In this document: positions 32,600 through 42,404 of the stretch, piece by piece
How positions within the stretch are numbered: the first letter of the stretch is position 1
Layout: every line of letters starts with the position of its first letter
Assembly (NCBI GenBank): GCA_900316505.1
Contig: ONDH01000021.1
Coordinates: 1 to 64,000 of the forward strand
Length of the DNA stretch: 64,000 bases
Origin: an uncultured Prevotellaceae bacterium
GTDB taxonomy: Bacteria > Bacteroidota > Bacteroidia > Bacteroidales > Bacteroidaceae
Direction of reading: 5' to 3'
Position numbers and translations under genes: made by a program
Notes under the pieces: model-generated
The model's database searches: none
Told to the model about the DNA's origin: nothing
What the model saw: only the letters and a program-made list of their open reading frames with translations

Positions 32600-34966
32600 A
32601 TGAAACATCGCTTTTGGAATCTTAGATCATTCGCGTCCCGTCTCAGCCTTTGGGTCATTCTGACGGTAGCAATTATTTTAGTGGTCACTGCAGCAGTCGC
32701 CAATCTGTTTGTTCGCGACGGCATTCTTCGCGAGGAACAGCTGCGGGCCACAAGTGCTTTGGAAAACGCAGAAGAGCACATCAACAAAGTGTTCATCGCG
32801 GTGGAGACTGCCGTGAAGAATCACACCAATGAAATCAAGAAGAATGTGAATGCGCCCCACGAGGAGATGTACCGCATCACCCGTGAGATGCTTGAGACAA
32901 ATCCCATGATTGTCGGTTCTGCCATCGCTTTCGAACCCAACTATTACCCCGAAGAAGGGCGCTATTTCTCTCCTTACAGCTATCGAACTGAAAATGGTGA
33001 AATCCTCTCCAAGCAATTGGGCACCGCCACCTACGACTACCCCACCATGGAATGGTTTCAGGCCCCGAAACAATTGAAGAAGGGACATTGGAGCGAACCA
33101 TATTGTGACACGGGAGGTGGTGAGATAACCATGACCACATACAGTTATCCGCTGATAGACGATGAAGGTAAGGTCTATGCCATCGTCACTGCCGACGTTT
33201 CACTAGATTGGCTCTCACAGATGATGGATTCACTGAAGTATTACGACCAATCCTACTGCTTCATCCTCTCCAGAAATGGCACCTACCTTGCCCATCCCAT
33301 CAAGAAAACGGTGCTGAGCGAGACCATTTTTGATGCCGCCAAGAAGTTGAAGAGCGATGATTTGGCACAAATCGGTCACGAGATGGGGGAAGGTAAGAAT
33401 GACATGAAGCGTTTCCGTTCACCCCATTTAGGACAATCATTCATATTCTATAAGCCCGTCACTCGCACAGGTTGGTCCATGGCGATTGTGTGCAGCGCAG
33501 AGGAATTCTTCCACAATGCCACCCAAGCTGGCATTATCGTGGCAGTCATTATCTTGATCATGCTCATCTTGCTCGCCATCATTTTGCGAGTTGGTGTTCG
33601 TCGTCTCACCAAACCATTGGTGCAGTTCACCAATGCGGTAAACGAGGTGGCATACGGAAAACTTGATGCCGAACTGCCAAAGATTAAGTCTAAAGACGAG
33701 ATGCTGAGGCTCTACAACTCTTTCCGCAAAATGCAGAAATCGCTCACATTCCAGATGGATGAGCTCAAACAGGTGAACGAGCAGAAAGGACGCATTGAAA
33801 GAGAATTACAGATTGCAAGCAACATCCAGAAGTCGATGCTTCCGAAGATATTTCCACCCTATCCAGAACGTGACGACATCGACATCTACGGACAACAGAC
33901 CCCTGCCAAAGCTGTAGGTGGTGACCTCTTCGACTTCTACATCCGTGATGAGAAACTCTTCTTCTGCATCGGTGATGTGTCAGGCAAGGGCATACCGGCC
34001 TCTCTTGTCATGGCTGTAGCACGTTCCCTTTTCCGAACCCTCTCCATGCACGAGCCACATCCTGACCGCATCATCACACAAATGAATGACCGCATGTCAG
34101 AAGACAACGAATTGAACATGTTCGTCACCCTTTTCATCGGAGTGCTAGATTTACCCACAGGACGACTACGTTACTGCAATGCAGGACACAACGCCCCACT
34201 CTTGCTTAATCAAGCAGATAACCTCAAGCAGAAAGTATTCCTTCCTTGTGATAGCAACCTCCCCATTGGTATCATGGGCGGATGGAAATTCACACAACAG
34301 GAAACCAATATCGTTCCTGGCACCACCCTCTTCCTCTACACCGACGGACTCACAGAAGCAGAGAACATAGAGCATGAGTTGTTTGGTGAAGAGCGAATGA
34401 TTAACGCCGTTCCATTTGCCTTCGACTCAAAAGAAATCATAGATAGTGTGACAGAGGCAGTACAAGCCTTCACTGGGGATGCTGAACAAAGCGATGACTT
34501 GACCATGCTCACCATCTGCTACATCAAACCAGACCACCATCAACGGTTCCAGCAAGAACTCATGCTGACTAACGATGTTGACCAAGTACCCCAACTCAAC
34601 GAGTTTGTGGACACCGTTTGTGAGGCAGTAGGCTTCGATATGGCCACTACCATGCAGATGAACCTTGCAATGGAAGAGGCTGTGGTGAACGTGATGAACT
34701 ACGCTTATCCACAAGGCACCACTGGCGACATTCACATTGTGGCAGCCGCCAACGACAAACGCCTCAAGTTTGTCATCAGTGACAGCGGAATGCCGTTCGA
34801 CCCCACCATGCGTAAAGAAGTGGACACAACCCTCTCTGCAGAAGAACGTCCAATCGGTGGTCTTGGCATTCACCTCATCACCCAGCTCATGGACAGCATC
34901 AACTACGAACGCAGAGACAACAAGAACGTGCTGACACTTAGAAAGAAATTGACAAGTGACAATTAA
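32600..34966 (+). CDS. Membrane SpoIIE/RsbU-type phosphatase fused to an RsbW-type kinase domain
   Basis: A partner-switching regulator that would dephosphorylate and rephosphorylate a STAS anti-sigma antagonist. The 788-residue protein has transmembrane helix 1 (about 15-36), a periplasmic dCACHE-like sensor (about 40-300, with GSAIAFEPNYYPEEGRYFSPY), helix 2 (about 308-330), a HAMP domain (about 335-385), a coiled coil, and a PP2C/SpoIIE domain (about 400-640, AVGGDLFDFYI and FCIGDVSGKGIPASLVMA metal-binding motifs). It ends with an HATPase_c domain (about 655-785, NLAMEEAVVNVMNYAYP, VISDSGMPFDP, GGLGIHLITQLMD). Phosphatase and kinase in one chain imply internal balance set by the sensor. 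A STAS gene lies two genes downstream. Confidence 0.93.
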   Translation: MKHRFWNLRSFASRLSLWVILTVAIILVVTAAVANLFVRDGILREEQLRATSALENAEEHINKVFIAVETAVKNHTNEIKKNVNAPHEEMYRITREMLETNPMIVGSAIAFEPNYYPEEGRYFSPYSYRTENGEILSKQLGTATYDYPTMEWFQAPKQLKKGHWSEPYCDTGGGEITMTTYSYPLIDDEGKVYAIVTADVSLDWLSQMMDSLKYYDQSYCFILSRNGTYLAHPIKKTVLSETIFDAAKKLKSDDLAQIGHEMGEGKNDMKRFRSPHLGQSFIFYKPVTRTGWSMAIVCSAEEFFHNATQAGIIVAVIILIMLILLAIILRVGVRRLTKPLVQFTNAVNEVAYGKLDAELPKIKSKDEMLRLYNSFRKMQKSLTFQMDELKQVNEQKGRIERELQIASNIQKSMLPKIFPPYPERDDIDIYGQQTPAKAVGGDLFDFYIRDEKLFFCIGDVSGKGIPASLVMAVARSLFRTLSMHEPHPDRIITQMNDRMSEDNELNMFVTLFIGVLDLPTGRLRYCNAGHNAPLLLNQADNLKQKVFLPCDSNLPIGIMGGWKFTQQETNIVPGTTLFLYTDGLTEAENIEHELFGEERMINAVPFAFDSKEIIDSVTEAVQAFTGDAEQSDDLTMLTICYIKPDHHQRFQQELMLTNDVDQVPQLNEFVDTVCEAVGFDMATTMQMNLAMEEAVVNVMNYAYPQGTTGDIHIVAAANDKRLKFVISDSGMPFDPTMRKEVDTTLSAEERPIGGLGIHLITQLMDSINYERRDNKNVLTLRKKLTSDN

Positions 34967-34988
34967 GACTTAAATGTTATAATCTGGA

Positions 34989-36773
34989 ATGGAAGATATC
35001 ATATTTCTCGGATTGAATCTTGGAGCATGGATAACCATTGTGACGGTATTGTCCATGTTTTTGACATTACTCTTCACAAAACTGCGCGAGGATGTCGCCT
35101 TTCTGGGTGTCATCGCTGTGCTGTTGCTCACGGGTGTCTTGGACACGAAGGAAGCATTGGGAGGATTCTCATCGGGTTCTGTCGTAGTCATCGGTGTGTT
35201 GTTCGCCGTATTGGCAGGACTAGTACATACGGGTGTGTTACAATGGATTGTACGTTATCTGTTAGGAACTCCAAAGAATTACTCAGCAGCGGTTGTACGA
35301 TTGATGTTGCCCGTCGCAGCACTCAGTTCTGTATTGAGCAACACAACGGTGGTGGCTTTGTTCGTGGGTATCGTGAAGATGTGGGGAAAGAAACTGAACA
35401 TCGCCCCTTCAAAACTGCTCATTCCTTTGAGTTACGCTTCAGGACTGGGAGGTGTGTGTACCCTCATTGGTACACCTCCGAACCTCATCATATCAGGACT
35501 TTATACCACTGACACCGGAGAACAACTGAACATCTTCTCCACTACCATACCAGGTTTGGTATGTTTGGCTGTAGGTGTGCTGTCCATCTTGGCTTTGAGA
35601 AAACTTCTGCCCGACCGTCGGAGTGCAGAGGAATCGTTTGAGAAGACGACTGACTATACGGTGGAAATGTTGGTACCTGCCGACTGCCCACACATCGGAG
35701 AGACAGTGAAAGAAGCTGGATTGACGAACGTGGAGGGTGGACGGCTGATTGAGATAGTACGTTACGACAAGGAGGTGATTTCCCCTGTACCTGCTGACGA
35801 ATTCCTAATGGGTGGCGACAGACTGGTGTTTGCAGGACGTGTGGCTGAAATCATCCATCTTCAAAAGAGTCATGGACTAGTGAATGCCGACCATCCCGTA
35901 TTCTCAATCAATGAACTAGACAAGAAACGCCAACTCCACACTGCCTATATCATGCCAGGGTGTCCTTTAGCTGGAAAGCGAATGTCTAACACCACCATTG
36001 AACATGACCATCAATTCACATTGGTGGCAGTGGCACGAAAGGGTGAACGCATCAGCGAGAGTCCACGCGACATCGAATTGAAGGCGGGAGACTCCCTGCT
36101 GATAGAATGTCCTCGTGGCTGGAAGGACACGGGAGGGATACAAAGATTGCAGTTCGTAGATGATCCTTCCATTCTTCCCTATAGTGGAAGCAAGACTCTG
36201 CTCTCAAGTCTCATCATGATTGCGATGATTGTACTATCAAGTCTTGAAATCATGCCTCTGCTACAAAGTGCCATGTTGGCAGCCATCGCCATGCTTGTGT
36301 TCCGCTGCTGTACGCCTACCCAAGTGATGAAAGCCATCGATTGGAACATCCTGATGATTTTTGCCGGTAGCGTGGTGATTGGTACAGCCATTCAGAAGAC
36401 AGGAATGGCTGAGGTGATGGCAAATGGCATGATGTCGTTATGCGGAGACAACCCACTCCTGGTCATGGCAATGATGTGCTCTGCTGGCACATTCCTCACG
36501 GAATTTATCTCCAACACTGCAGCAGGTGCCATTTTCTACCCTATCGTCTATCAAGCAGCAGTGTCCATGGGTGTCAGTCCCTTGCCATTCATCATTTCGC
36601 TCATGATTGCCGTATCGAGCAGCTTTGCGACCCCCATCGGCTCACCCACCCATATGTTGGTTTATGGTCCTGGCGGTTACAGATTCGGTGATTTCCTGAA
36701 AATTGGTATCCCGATGAACTTCATCATCTTGGCTGTGAACCTAATCATCGTCAACCTCATCTATTCTTTCTAA
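34989..36773 (+). CDS. SLC13/DASS-family permease with two RCK_C (TrkA-C) domains
   Basis: Family members move sulfate, dicarboxylates or other anions, usually with sodium. The 594-residue protein has an N-terminal membrane half (about 1-200, with SVLSNTTVVALFVGIV and GTPPNLIISGLY, the conserved SNT and GTPPN motifs). Two RCK_C regulatory domains lie in the central loop (about 210-295 and 310-400), and the C-terminal membrane half repeats the pattern (FLTEFISNTAAGAIFYPI, ATPIGSPTHMLVYGPGGY). It is therefore ligand-regulated. It lies between the phosphatase and STAS genes, 22 bases from the former, suggesting joint control. Confidence 0.9.
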   Translation: MEDIIFLGLNLGAWITIVTVLSMFLTLLFTKLREDVAFLGVIAVLLLTGVLDTKEALGGFSSGSVVVIGVLFAVLAGLVHTGVLQWIVRYLLGTPKNYSAAVVRLMLPVAALSSVLSNTTVVALFVGIVKMWGKKLNIAPSKLLIPLSYASGLGGVCTLIGTPPNLIISGLYTTDTGEQLNIFSTTIPGLVCLAVGVLSILALRKLLPDRRSAEESFEKTTDYTVEMLVPADCPHIGETVKEAGLTNVEGGRLIEIVRYDKEVISPVPADEFLMGGDRLVFAGRVAEIIHLQKSHGLVNADHPVFSINELDKKRQLHTAYIMPGCPLAGKRMSNTTIEHDHQFTLVAVARKGERISESPRDIELKAGDSLLIECPRGWKDTGGIQRLQFVDDPSILPYSGSKTLLSSLIMIAMIVLSSLEIMPLLQSAMLAAIAMLVFRCCTPTQVMKAIDWNILMIFAGSVVIGTAIQKTGMAEVMANGMMSLCGDNPLLVMAMMCSAGTFLTEFISNTAAGAIFYPIVYQAAVSMGVSPLPFIISLMIAVSSSFATPIGSPTHMLVYGPGGYRFGDFLKIGIPMNFIILAVNLIIVNLIYSF

Positions 36774-36827
36774 AGTACTGAAAACAAATATACAACTATC
36801 TAAAAAACTAAAAAACAATTAAACAAA

Positions 36828-37133
36828 ATGATGAAAACAACTATTCAAGAAGAGAACAACAACCAAGTTGTTTATTTTGAAGGACGTCTCGACACGTCTG
36901 CATCTTCACAAGTACAAATGGATGTGCAGCCTCTCATCAACGACATCAAGAGTGACATCATCCTCAATTGCGAAAAATTGGATTACATCTCATCCAGCGG
37001 TCTGCGCATCTTCCTCAGCATTCTGAAAAGCGCAAAAGCTTGCAACAAGCATGTTTATATCCAGGGACTCAACACCGACCTGCGTCAGGTGTTCACCATG
37101 ACAGGCTTCATCAACCTGTTTGAGTTCAAATAA
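36828..37133 (+). CDS. STAS-domain anti-sigma factor antagonist
   Basis: STAS proteins bind RsbW-like kinases when dephosphorylated. The 101-residue product is a single STAS domain: VVYFEGRLDTSASSQV, then DIILNCEKLDYISSSGLRIFLSIL with the phosphorylatable Ser in the SSGLR motif (about residue 59), and the VFTMTGFINLFEFK end. This is the expected partner for the kinase and phosphatase domains encoded at 32600-34966. The next ATG at 36831 is an equal start candidate. It is followed by two hairpins. Confidence 0.92.
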   Translation: MMKTTIQEENNNQVVYFEGRLDTSASSQVQMDVQPLINDIKSDIILNCEKLDYISSSGLRIFLSILKSAKACNKHVYIQGLNTDLRQVFTMTGFINLFEFK

Positions 37134-37143
37134 TAGCAGCAAT

Positions 37144-37180
37144 GCTTTTCTCAGTTGCGTTTCTTCAACGACAGAAAAGC
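37144..37180 (+). terminator. Hairpin after the STAS gene
   Basis: GCTTTTCT ... AGAAAAGC with inner GTTG/CAAC pairs follows the STAS stop by about 10 bases. There is no strong T-run; a second, stronger hairpin follows. Confidence 0.55.
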
Positions 37181-37194
37181 CTAATCTACAACAT

Positions 37195-37250
37195 ATTCTT
37201 TGCAGTCCAACTTTTTGGGCTGCAAAGAATAGATGTGTCGATTTTTTTTT
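37195..37250 (+). terminator. Strong terminator before pyrB
   Basis: A 16-bp stem with one G-U pair (37195-37210 and 37215-37230, core ATTCTTTGCAG) is followed about ten bases later by a run of nine or more Ts. It ends the phosphatase-SLC13-STAS transcript. Confidence 0.75.
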
Positions 37251-37251
37251 G

Positions 37252-37259
37252 TAATTTTG
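37252..37259 (+). promoter_or_regulatory. pyrBI promoter, -7 box TAATTTTG
   Basis: TAATTTTG fits TAnnTTTG, about 70 bases before the pyrB ATG. The leader has a small hairpin CAGCA-CATA-TGCTG. No pyrimidine-type attenuator with leader peptide was recognised. Confidence 0.5.
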
Positions 37260-37330
37260 CACGATTTTTCCAGCACATATGCTGATAACACTGCAAAACA
37301 AAACGACCAAACAATAAAACGACCTACTAT

Positions 37331-38275
37331 ATGGAAAATAGAAGCATTGTTTCGATTGCTGACTATGGGAAGGAGAAAATTCAGTATCTGCTTGACATGG
37401 CAGCAGAGTTTGAAGCGCACCCTAACCGCCAACTGCTGAAAGGCAAGGTGGTTGCCACACTGTTCTTTGAGCCGAGCACGAGAACGAGGCTGTCATTTGA
37501 GACAGCGGCAAACCGTCTGGGAGCTCGTGTGATTGGTTTCACAGATCCCAAGGTGACAAGCTCGTCAAAGGGTGAGACGCTGAAGGACACAATTAAGATG
37601 GTAAGCAACTACGCCGATGTGATTGTGATGCGCCACAAGCTGGAAGGTGCTGCGCTCTATGCAAGCGAAGTGACGGACGTGCCTATCATCAATGCAGGTG
37701 ACGGCTCGAACCTGCACCCCTCGCAGACAATGCTCGACCTCTATTCCATTTACAAGACGCAAGGCACTTTGGAGAACTTGAACATCTACATGGTTGGCGA
37801 CCTAAAATATGGTCGCACGGTACATTCTCTGTTGATGTCGATGCGCAAGTATAACCCCACATTCCACTTCATCGCACCGAAGGAACTGGAGATGCCCGAA
37901 GAGTATAAACTCTACTGCAAGCAGAACAACATTAAATACATTGAGCAGCAGGACTTCACAGAAGACACCATTTCCGATGCGGACATTCTTTACATGACAC
38001 GTGTGCAGCGTGAACGTTTCACAGACCTGATGGAGTATGAGCGTGTGAAGGATGCCTACATCCTGAAAGCAAACATGTTGAGCAAATGCAAGGAGAACAT
38101 GAAGATTCTGCACCCACTGCCTCGTGTGAACGAAATCGAATATGATGTGGATGACAGCAAACATGCCTACTATTTTGACCAAGCACAAAACGGACTCTAT
38201 GCACGCGAGGCACTGATATGCGATGTACTGGGCATTACATTGGAGGACATCAAGAAGGATACGAGTATCATTTAA
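37331..38275 (+). CDS. pyrB: Aspartate carbamoyltransferase catalytic subunit
   Basis: It joins carbamoyl phosphate and aspartate, the committed step of pyrimidine synthesis. The 314-residue protein has the carbamoyl-phosphate motif [20 protein letters not shown] (about 48-67), [43 protein letters not shown], and [14 protein letters not shown] (aspartate site). Length is normal. The regulatory subunit pyrI follows 30 bases downstream, so this is the class B, allosterically controlled enzyme. Confidence 0.98.
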   Translation: MENRSIVSIADYGKEKIQYLLDMAAEFEAHPNRQLLKGKVVATLFFEPSTRTRLSFETAANRLGARVIGFTDPKVTSSSKGETLKDTIKMVSNYADVIVMRHKLEGAALYASEVTDVPIINAGDGSNLHPSQTMLDLYSIYKTQGTLENLNIYMVGDLKYGRTVHSLLMSMRKYNPTFHFIAPKELEMPEEYKLYCKQNNIKYIEQQDFTEDTISDADILYMTRVQRERFTDLMEYERVKDAYILKANMLSKCKENMKILHPLPRVNEIEYDVDDSKHAYYFDQAQNGLYAREALICDVLGITLEDIKKDTSII

Positions 38276-38305
38276 GTGAATAATGAAAAGTGAACTTTTA
38301 TCAAT

Positions 38306-38761
38306 ATGGAACAGAATAAGGAAAACATGATGGTGGCAGCGTTGGAGAATGGCTCCGTCATCGACCACATACCAACAGACAAACTTTTCACGATTGTACA
38401 ACTGCTTGACTTGGAGAAATTCAAGGAAGAGGTCGTGATTGCCAACAACCTCAAGAGTCAGGTGATGGGCAAGAAGGGACTCATCAAGATTTCTGGCAAG
38501 TTCTTCTCTGAAGCTGAAATCAGCAAGCTGGCTGTGGTGTGCCCTAATATACGCCTGACAGTCATCCGGGATTATGAGGTGAAAGAGAAGCGCGAGGTGC
38601 TGTTGCCCGACACATTGACCAATATCGTGAAGTGCGCCAACCCTGTGTGCATCACCAACAACGAGCCCATGAAGACGGTCTTCTATCGCAAAGATAAAGA
38701 CACGTTGAAGTGCCGTTACTGTGGCAAGGAACAAAAACTGAAAGATATAAAACTTAAATAA
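38306..38761 (+). CDS. pyrI: Aspartate carbamoyltransferase regulatory subunit
   Basis: PyrI binds CTP/ATP and controls PyrB. The 151-residue protein has the nucleotide-binding domain (about 1-100, with NGSVIDHIPTDKL and the conserved Lys/Asp pocket) and the zinc domain with four Cys (CANPVC and CRYCGKE, about 112-143). Length fits the family. Confidence 0.97.
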   Translation: MEQNKENMMVAALENGSVIDHIPTDKLFTIVQLLDLEKFKEEVVIANNLKSQVMGKKGLIKISGKFFSEAEISKLAVVCPNIRLTVIRDYEVKEKREVLLPDTLTNIVKCANPVCITNNEPMKTVFYRKDKDTLKCRYCGKEQKLKDIKLK

Positions 38762-38764
38762 TGT

Positions 38765-38898
38765 ACCATTTAACAATTTACAATGTACATTTTATTGGAC
38801 AATTTGACTATTGGGATATTTACGTTCAGCCATAGAGAATTGTACAATAGCCAAATAGAAAAATATATTGTAAATGGTAATTTGTCAAAGTGTAAATA
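38765..38898. repeat. Inverted pair of 7-bp-period arrays before ileS
   Basis: Two degenerate heptamer runs lie in the pyrI-ileS gap. One at 38765-38793 has CATTTAA/CAATTTA/CAATGTA-type units, and one at 38868-38898 has TTGTAAA/TTGTCAA-type units. The second is roughly the reverse complement of the first, so they could pair in RNA. The second ends six bases before the ileS ATG. Confidence 0.55.
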
Positions 38899-38903
38899 AC
38901 AAG

Positions 38904-41900
38904 ATGAAATTTACAGAAAGAGCAAAACTGAACCTCGCTGATGTGAATAAGGAGGTTTTGGAGCAGTGGAACGCGGAAGATATGTTCCACAAGAGTATTG
39001 AGGAGCGCGAAGGCTGTCCTCAATTCATCTTTTTTGAAGGTCCCCCATCTGCCAACGGTCATCCAGGCATTCACCATGTAATGGGACGCACGATAAAAGA
39101 CACTTTCCTCAGATATAAAACCATGCAGGGCTTCCAAGTGAAGCGTAAGGCAGGCTGGGACACACATGGTCTGCCCGTGGAGCTGAGCGTGGAGAAGTCA
39201 TTAGGCATCACGAAGGAAGATATCGGCAAGAAAATCAGCGTAGATGACTATAACGACGCTTGCCGTAAGAACGTGATGATGTACACCAACGAGTGGACAG
39301 AACTCACCGACAAGATGGGTTATTGGGTAGACCTCGAACACCCCTACATCACCTACGATAACAAATACATCGAAACGCTTTGGTATCTGCTGAAGCAGCT
39401 CTATAATAAGGGATTGCTCTACAAGGGTTACACCATCCAGCCCTACTCTCCTGCAGCAGGCACAGGACTTTCTTCACACGAACTGAACCAACCTGGCTGC
39501 TACCGCGATGTGAAGGACACGACGGTGACAGCGCAGTTCAAAGTAAAAGCCCCCTCTAACTCCCCCAAGGGGGAGAATGGCGGCATATGGGATGCCATCG
39601 CTTCATCCCCCCTTGGGGAAAACGAGGGGGGCTCGGTTTACATCCTCGCATGGACAACCACGCCTTGGACACTTCCATCCAACACTGCGCTCTGTGTGGG
39701 TCCAAAGATTGACTACGTGGCTGTCAAAGGCAAGAATCCATACACCGAAGAGGAAGCCATCTACATTCTGGCAGAGGCACGCCTGTCTGCATATTTTGCA
39801 GCAGAGAAGGACGAGGAAGGCAACGAGAAGCCTATCGAAATCCTTTGGCGAGGCAAGGGCACAGACCTCGTGGGCTTGCACTACGAGCAGCTGATGCCTT
39901 GGGTGAAGCCTTGCGCATTGGAGAACAATCAAGTGGTGGTAAAAGAAGACGAAGCCTTCCGTGTCATCCCTGGCGATTATGTGACCACCGAGGACGGTAC
40001 GGGTATCGTGCATATCGCACCTACCTTTGGTGCTGATGACGCCAAGGTGGCAAAAGACGCTGGAATCCCCTCTCTCTTCATCATCGACAAGGCTGGCGAT
40101 ACTCGTCCGATGGTGGATTTCATGGGTAAGTACTTCATAAAGGAAGACATGAACGAAGAGTTCGTAAGTCTTTGTGTGAACGAAAGTTATTGGAAGCATA
40201 GCGGTGACTTCGTCAAGAATGCCTATGATCCAAAATACAACCAAGGAGGCAAGTACGACGAGAAGGCTGCCAACAAGGACATGGACCTCAATGTGGTGAT
40301 GTGTTTGGAGATGAAGGAAGAGGGTTCAGCCTTCAAGATTGAGAAGCATGTCCACAACTACCCTCACTGCTGGCGCACCGACAAACCTGTGCTCTACTAC
40401 CCGCTCGATTCGTGGTTCATCAAGTCAACTGCGAAGAAAGACCGCATGTTTGAGTTGAACCAGACCATCCAGTGGAAACCCGAATCGACTGGTACCGGAC
40501 GTTTCGGCAAGTGGCTCGAAAACCTCAACGACTGGAATCTCTCCCGCTCCCGCTATTGGGGCACTCCCCTTCCTATTTGGCGCAACCGTGACACACGCGA
40601 AGAAGTGTGCATCGGTAGTGTGGAAGAACTCTACAACGAGATTGAGAAAGCGGTGAAGGCAGGTGTGATGACCTCCAATCCTCTGAAGGAGAAAGGTTTC
40701 GTGCCTGGCGACATGAGCCAAGAGAACTACGACAAGATAGACCTGCACCGCCCGTATGTGGACGACATCAAATTGGTGTCAGATAAAGGCAATGTGCTCA
40801 CCCGTGAACTTGACCTCATCGACGTGTGGTTCGATTCAGGTGCCATGCCTTACGCTCAGGTGCACTATCCTTTCGAAAATAAGGATTTGATAGACAAGGG
40901 CACAGCCTACCCTGCCGACTTCATTGCCGAGGGTGTTGACCAGACACGCGGTTGGTTCTTCACACTCCACGCCATCGCCACGATGGTGTTCGACTCTGTG
41001 GCATACAAGGCAGTGATTTCCAACGGTCTTGTGCTCGACAAGAACGGCATTAAGATGTCGAAGCGTCTTGGCAACGTCATCAACCCCTTCGAGTGCATCG
41101 GCACTTATGGTGCAGACGCTGTGCGTTGGTACATGATCACGAACTCCTCACCTTGGGATAACCTCTCATTCGACCCAGAAGGTGTGAAGGAAGTGACAAG
41201 CCAGTTCTTCATCAAGTTGCAGCAGGCTTATTCATTCTTCACGATGTATGCCAATGTGGACGGTTTCGAATACAAGGAAGCAGATATTCCATACGCCGAG
41301 CGTCCCGACTTCGACCGCTGGCTGCTCTCCGAGCTGAACACGTTGGTGAAGAATGTACAGACCTACCTCGATGACTACGACCCAACACCTGCAGGCCGTC
41401 TGATTCAGTCATTCGTCATCGACAATCTCTCCAACTGGTATATCCGTCTGAACAAGCCACGCTTCTGGGGTGGTGAGATGACTGCCGACAAACTCTCGGC
41501 ATATCAGACACTCTACACTTGTCTTGATACGTTGAGCCGACTCATCGCTCCTATAGCACCATTCTATGCAGACCAGCTGTTCCGTGACCTCAACAGCGCA
41601 ACAGGCAAGGACACCGCAAAGAGCGTGCATCTGGCAAAATTCCCCACCTTCAACGAAACTTATATCGACTCGGAGCTGGAAGCTGCAATGGAGGCTGCCA
41701 TGAAGGTAACCTCTATGGGTCTTTCAATCCGCAAGAAGGTGAAGATTCCTGTGATTCAGGCACTGCAATCCATCGCCATTCCCGATACGGATGCCGTGTT
41801 CAGCGGTCGCATCGAGCGCATGAAGGACATCATCATGAAGGAAGTGAACGTCAAGGAGTTGCAGCTCATGGACGGCAAGATGCTCGTGAAGAACGTGAAG

Positions 41901-42404
41901 TGTAACTTCCGTGTGATGGGCAAGAAGTTTGGCAAGATGATGAAGGCGGTAAGCAATGCTGTGGCAGAAATGTCTCAGGCACAAATCGCCGAACTCGAAG
42001 CTAACGGGCAGGTGACGCTGCAAGCCGAAGGACAGGATGCCGTGATTGAGTTGGCAGATGTTGACATCATGTCACAGGACATCCCTGGATGGAGTGTTGC
42101 CAACGAAGGCACCACCACCGTTGCTCTCGACATCACCATCACGCCAGCCTTGAAGAATGAAGGCAATGCTCGCAAGGTCATCAAGCAGATTCAAGGTCTC
42201 CGTAAGTCACAAGGCTTCGAGATTACCGACCGTATCAAAGTGGTCATCTCCGAAACGCCCGAAACGAAGGCGGTTCTTGACTCCTTCAAGGAGAACATCG
42301 CCGCTCAGGTATTGGCTAATTCCATCGAATTGGGCACCCCTGCTGGCGAACCTATCGACTTCGAAGACTTCAAGGCAGTCATCACTGTAGAAAAAAACAA
42401 TTAG
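38904..42404 (+). CDS. ileS: Isoleucyl-tRNA synthetase
   Basis: It charges tRNA(Ile). The 1166-residue protein is the long form usual in Bacteroidetes. It has the HIGH-equivalent HPGIHHVMGR (about 49-58), the CP1 editing domain (about 185-390), the KMSKS-equivalent GIKMSKRLGN (near 715), the anticodon-binding domain, and a DUF5915-type C-terminal extension. Residues about 216-243 (PSNSPKGENGGIW ... SSPLGENEGG) are coded by an 84-base palindromic insertion and replace a short loop just before the ILAWTTTPWTLPSNTAL editing motif. The start at 38904 (MKFTERAKLN) follows the family. It is flanked by 7-bp arrays on both sides. Confidence 0.97.
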   Translation: MKFTERAKLNLADVNKEVLEQWNAEDMFHKSIEEREGCPQFIFFEGPPSANGHPGIHHVMGRTIKDTFLRYKTMQGFQVKRKAGWDTHGLPVELSVEKSLGITKEDIGKKISVDDYNDACRKNVMMYTNEWTELTDKMGYWVDLEHPYITYDNKYIETLWYLLKQLYNKGLLYKGYTIQPYSPAAGTGLSSHELNQPGCYRDVKDTTVTAQFKVKAPSNSPKGENGGIWDAIASSPLGENEGGSVYILAWTTTPWTLPSNTALCVGPKIDYVAVKGKNPYTEEEAIYILAEARLSAYFAAEKDEEGNEKPIEILWRGKGTDLVGLHYEQLMPWVKPCALENNQVVVKEDEAFRVIPGDYVTTEDGTGIVHIAPTFGADDAKVAKDAGIPSLFIIDKAGDTRPMVDFMGKYFIKEDMNEEFVSLCVNESYWKHSGDFVKNAYDPKYNQGGKYDEKAANKDMDLNVVMCLEMKEEGSAFKIEKHVHNYPHCWRTDKPVLYYPLDSWFIKSTAKKDRMFELNQTIQWKPESTGTGRFGKWLENLNDWNLSRSRYWGTPLPIWRNRDTREEVCIGSVEELYNEIEKAVKAGVMTSNPLKEKGFVPGDMSQENYDKIDLHRPYVDDIKLVSDKGNVLTRELDLIDVWFDSGAMPYAQVHYPFENKDLIDKGTAYPADFIAEGVDQTRGWFFTLHAIATMVFDSVAYKAVISNGLVLDKNGIKMSKRLGNVINPFECIGTYGADAVRWYMITNSSPWDNLSFDPEGVKEVTSQFFIKLQQAYSFFTMYANVDGFEYKEADIPYAERPDFDRWLLSELNTLVKNVQTYLDDYDPTPAGRLIQSFVIDNLSNWYIRLNKPRFWGGEMTADKLSAYQTLYTCLDTLSRLIAPIAPFYADQLFRDLNSATGKDTAKSVHLAKFPTFNETYIDSELEAAMEAAMKVTSMGLSIRKKVKIPVIQALQSIAIPDTDAVFSGRIERMKDIIMKEVNVKELQLMDGKMLVKNVKCNFRVMGKKFGKMMKAVSNAVAEMSQAQIAELEANGQVTLQAEGQDAVIELADVDIMSQDIPGWSVANEGTTTVALDITITPALKNEGNARKVIKQIQGLRKSQGFEITDRIKVVISETPETKAVLDSFKENIAAQVLANSIELGTPAGEPIDFEDFKAVITVEKNN
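39549..39632. repeat. Palindromic GC-rich element inserted in frame within ileS
   Basis: An 84-base block (28 codons) begins GCCCCCTCTAACTCCCCC and ends with GAGGGGGGC. Each half carries its own small hairpin (CCCCC-AA-GGGGG and CCCC-TT-GGGG), and the halves are roughly reverse complements around GGCAT ... ATGCC (39583-39596). It resembles small palindromic intergenic repeats of Prevotella-like genomes, and its length keeps the reading frame open. Confidence 0.7.

Noticed and set aside
37802..38776. 324-codon minus-strand frame
   Set aside because: Antisense to pyrB and pyrI, both with clear family motifs.
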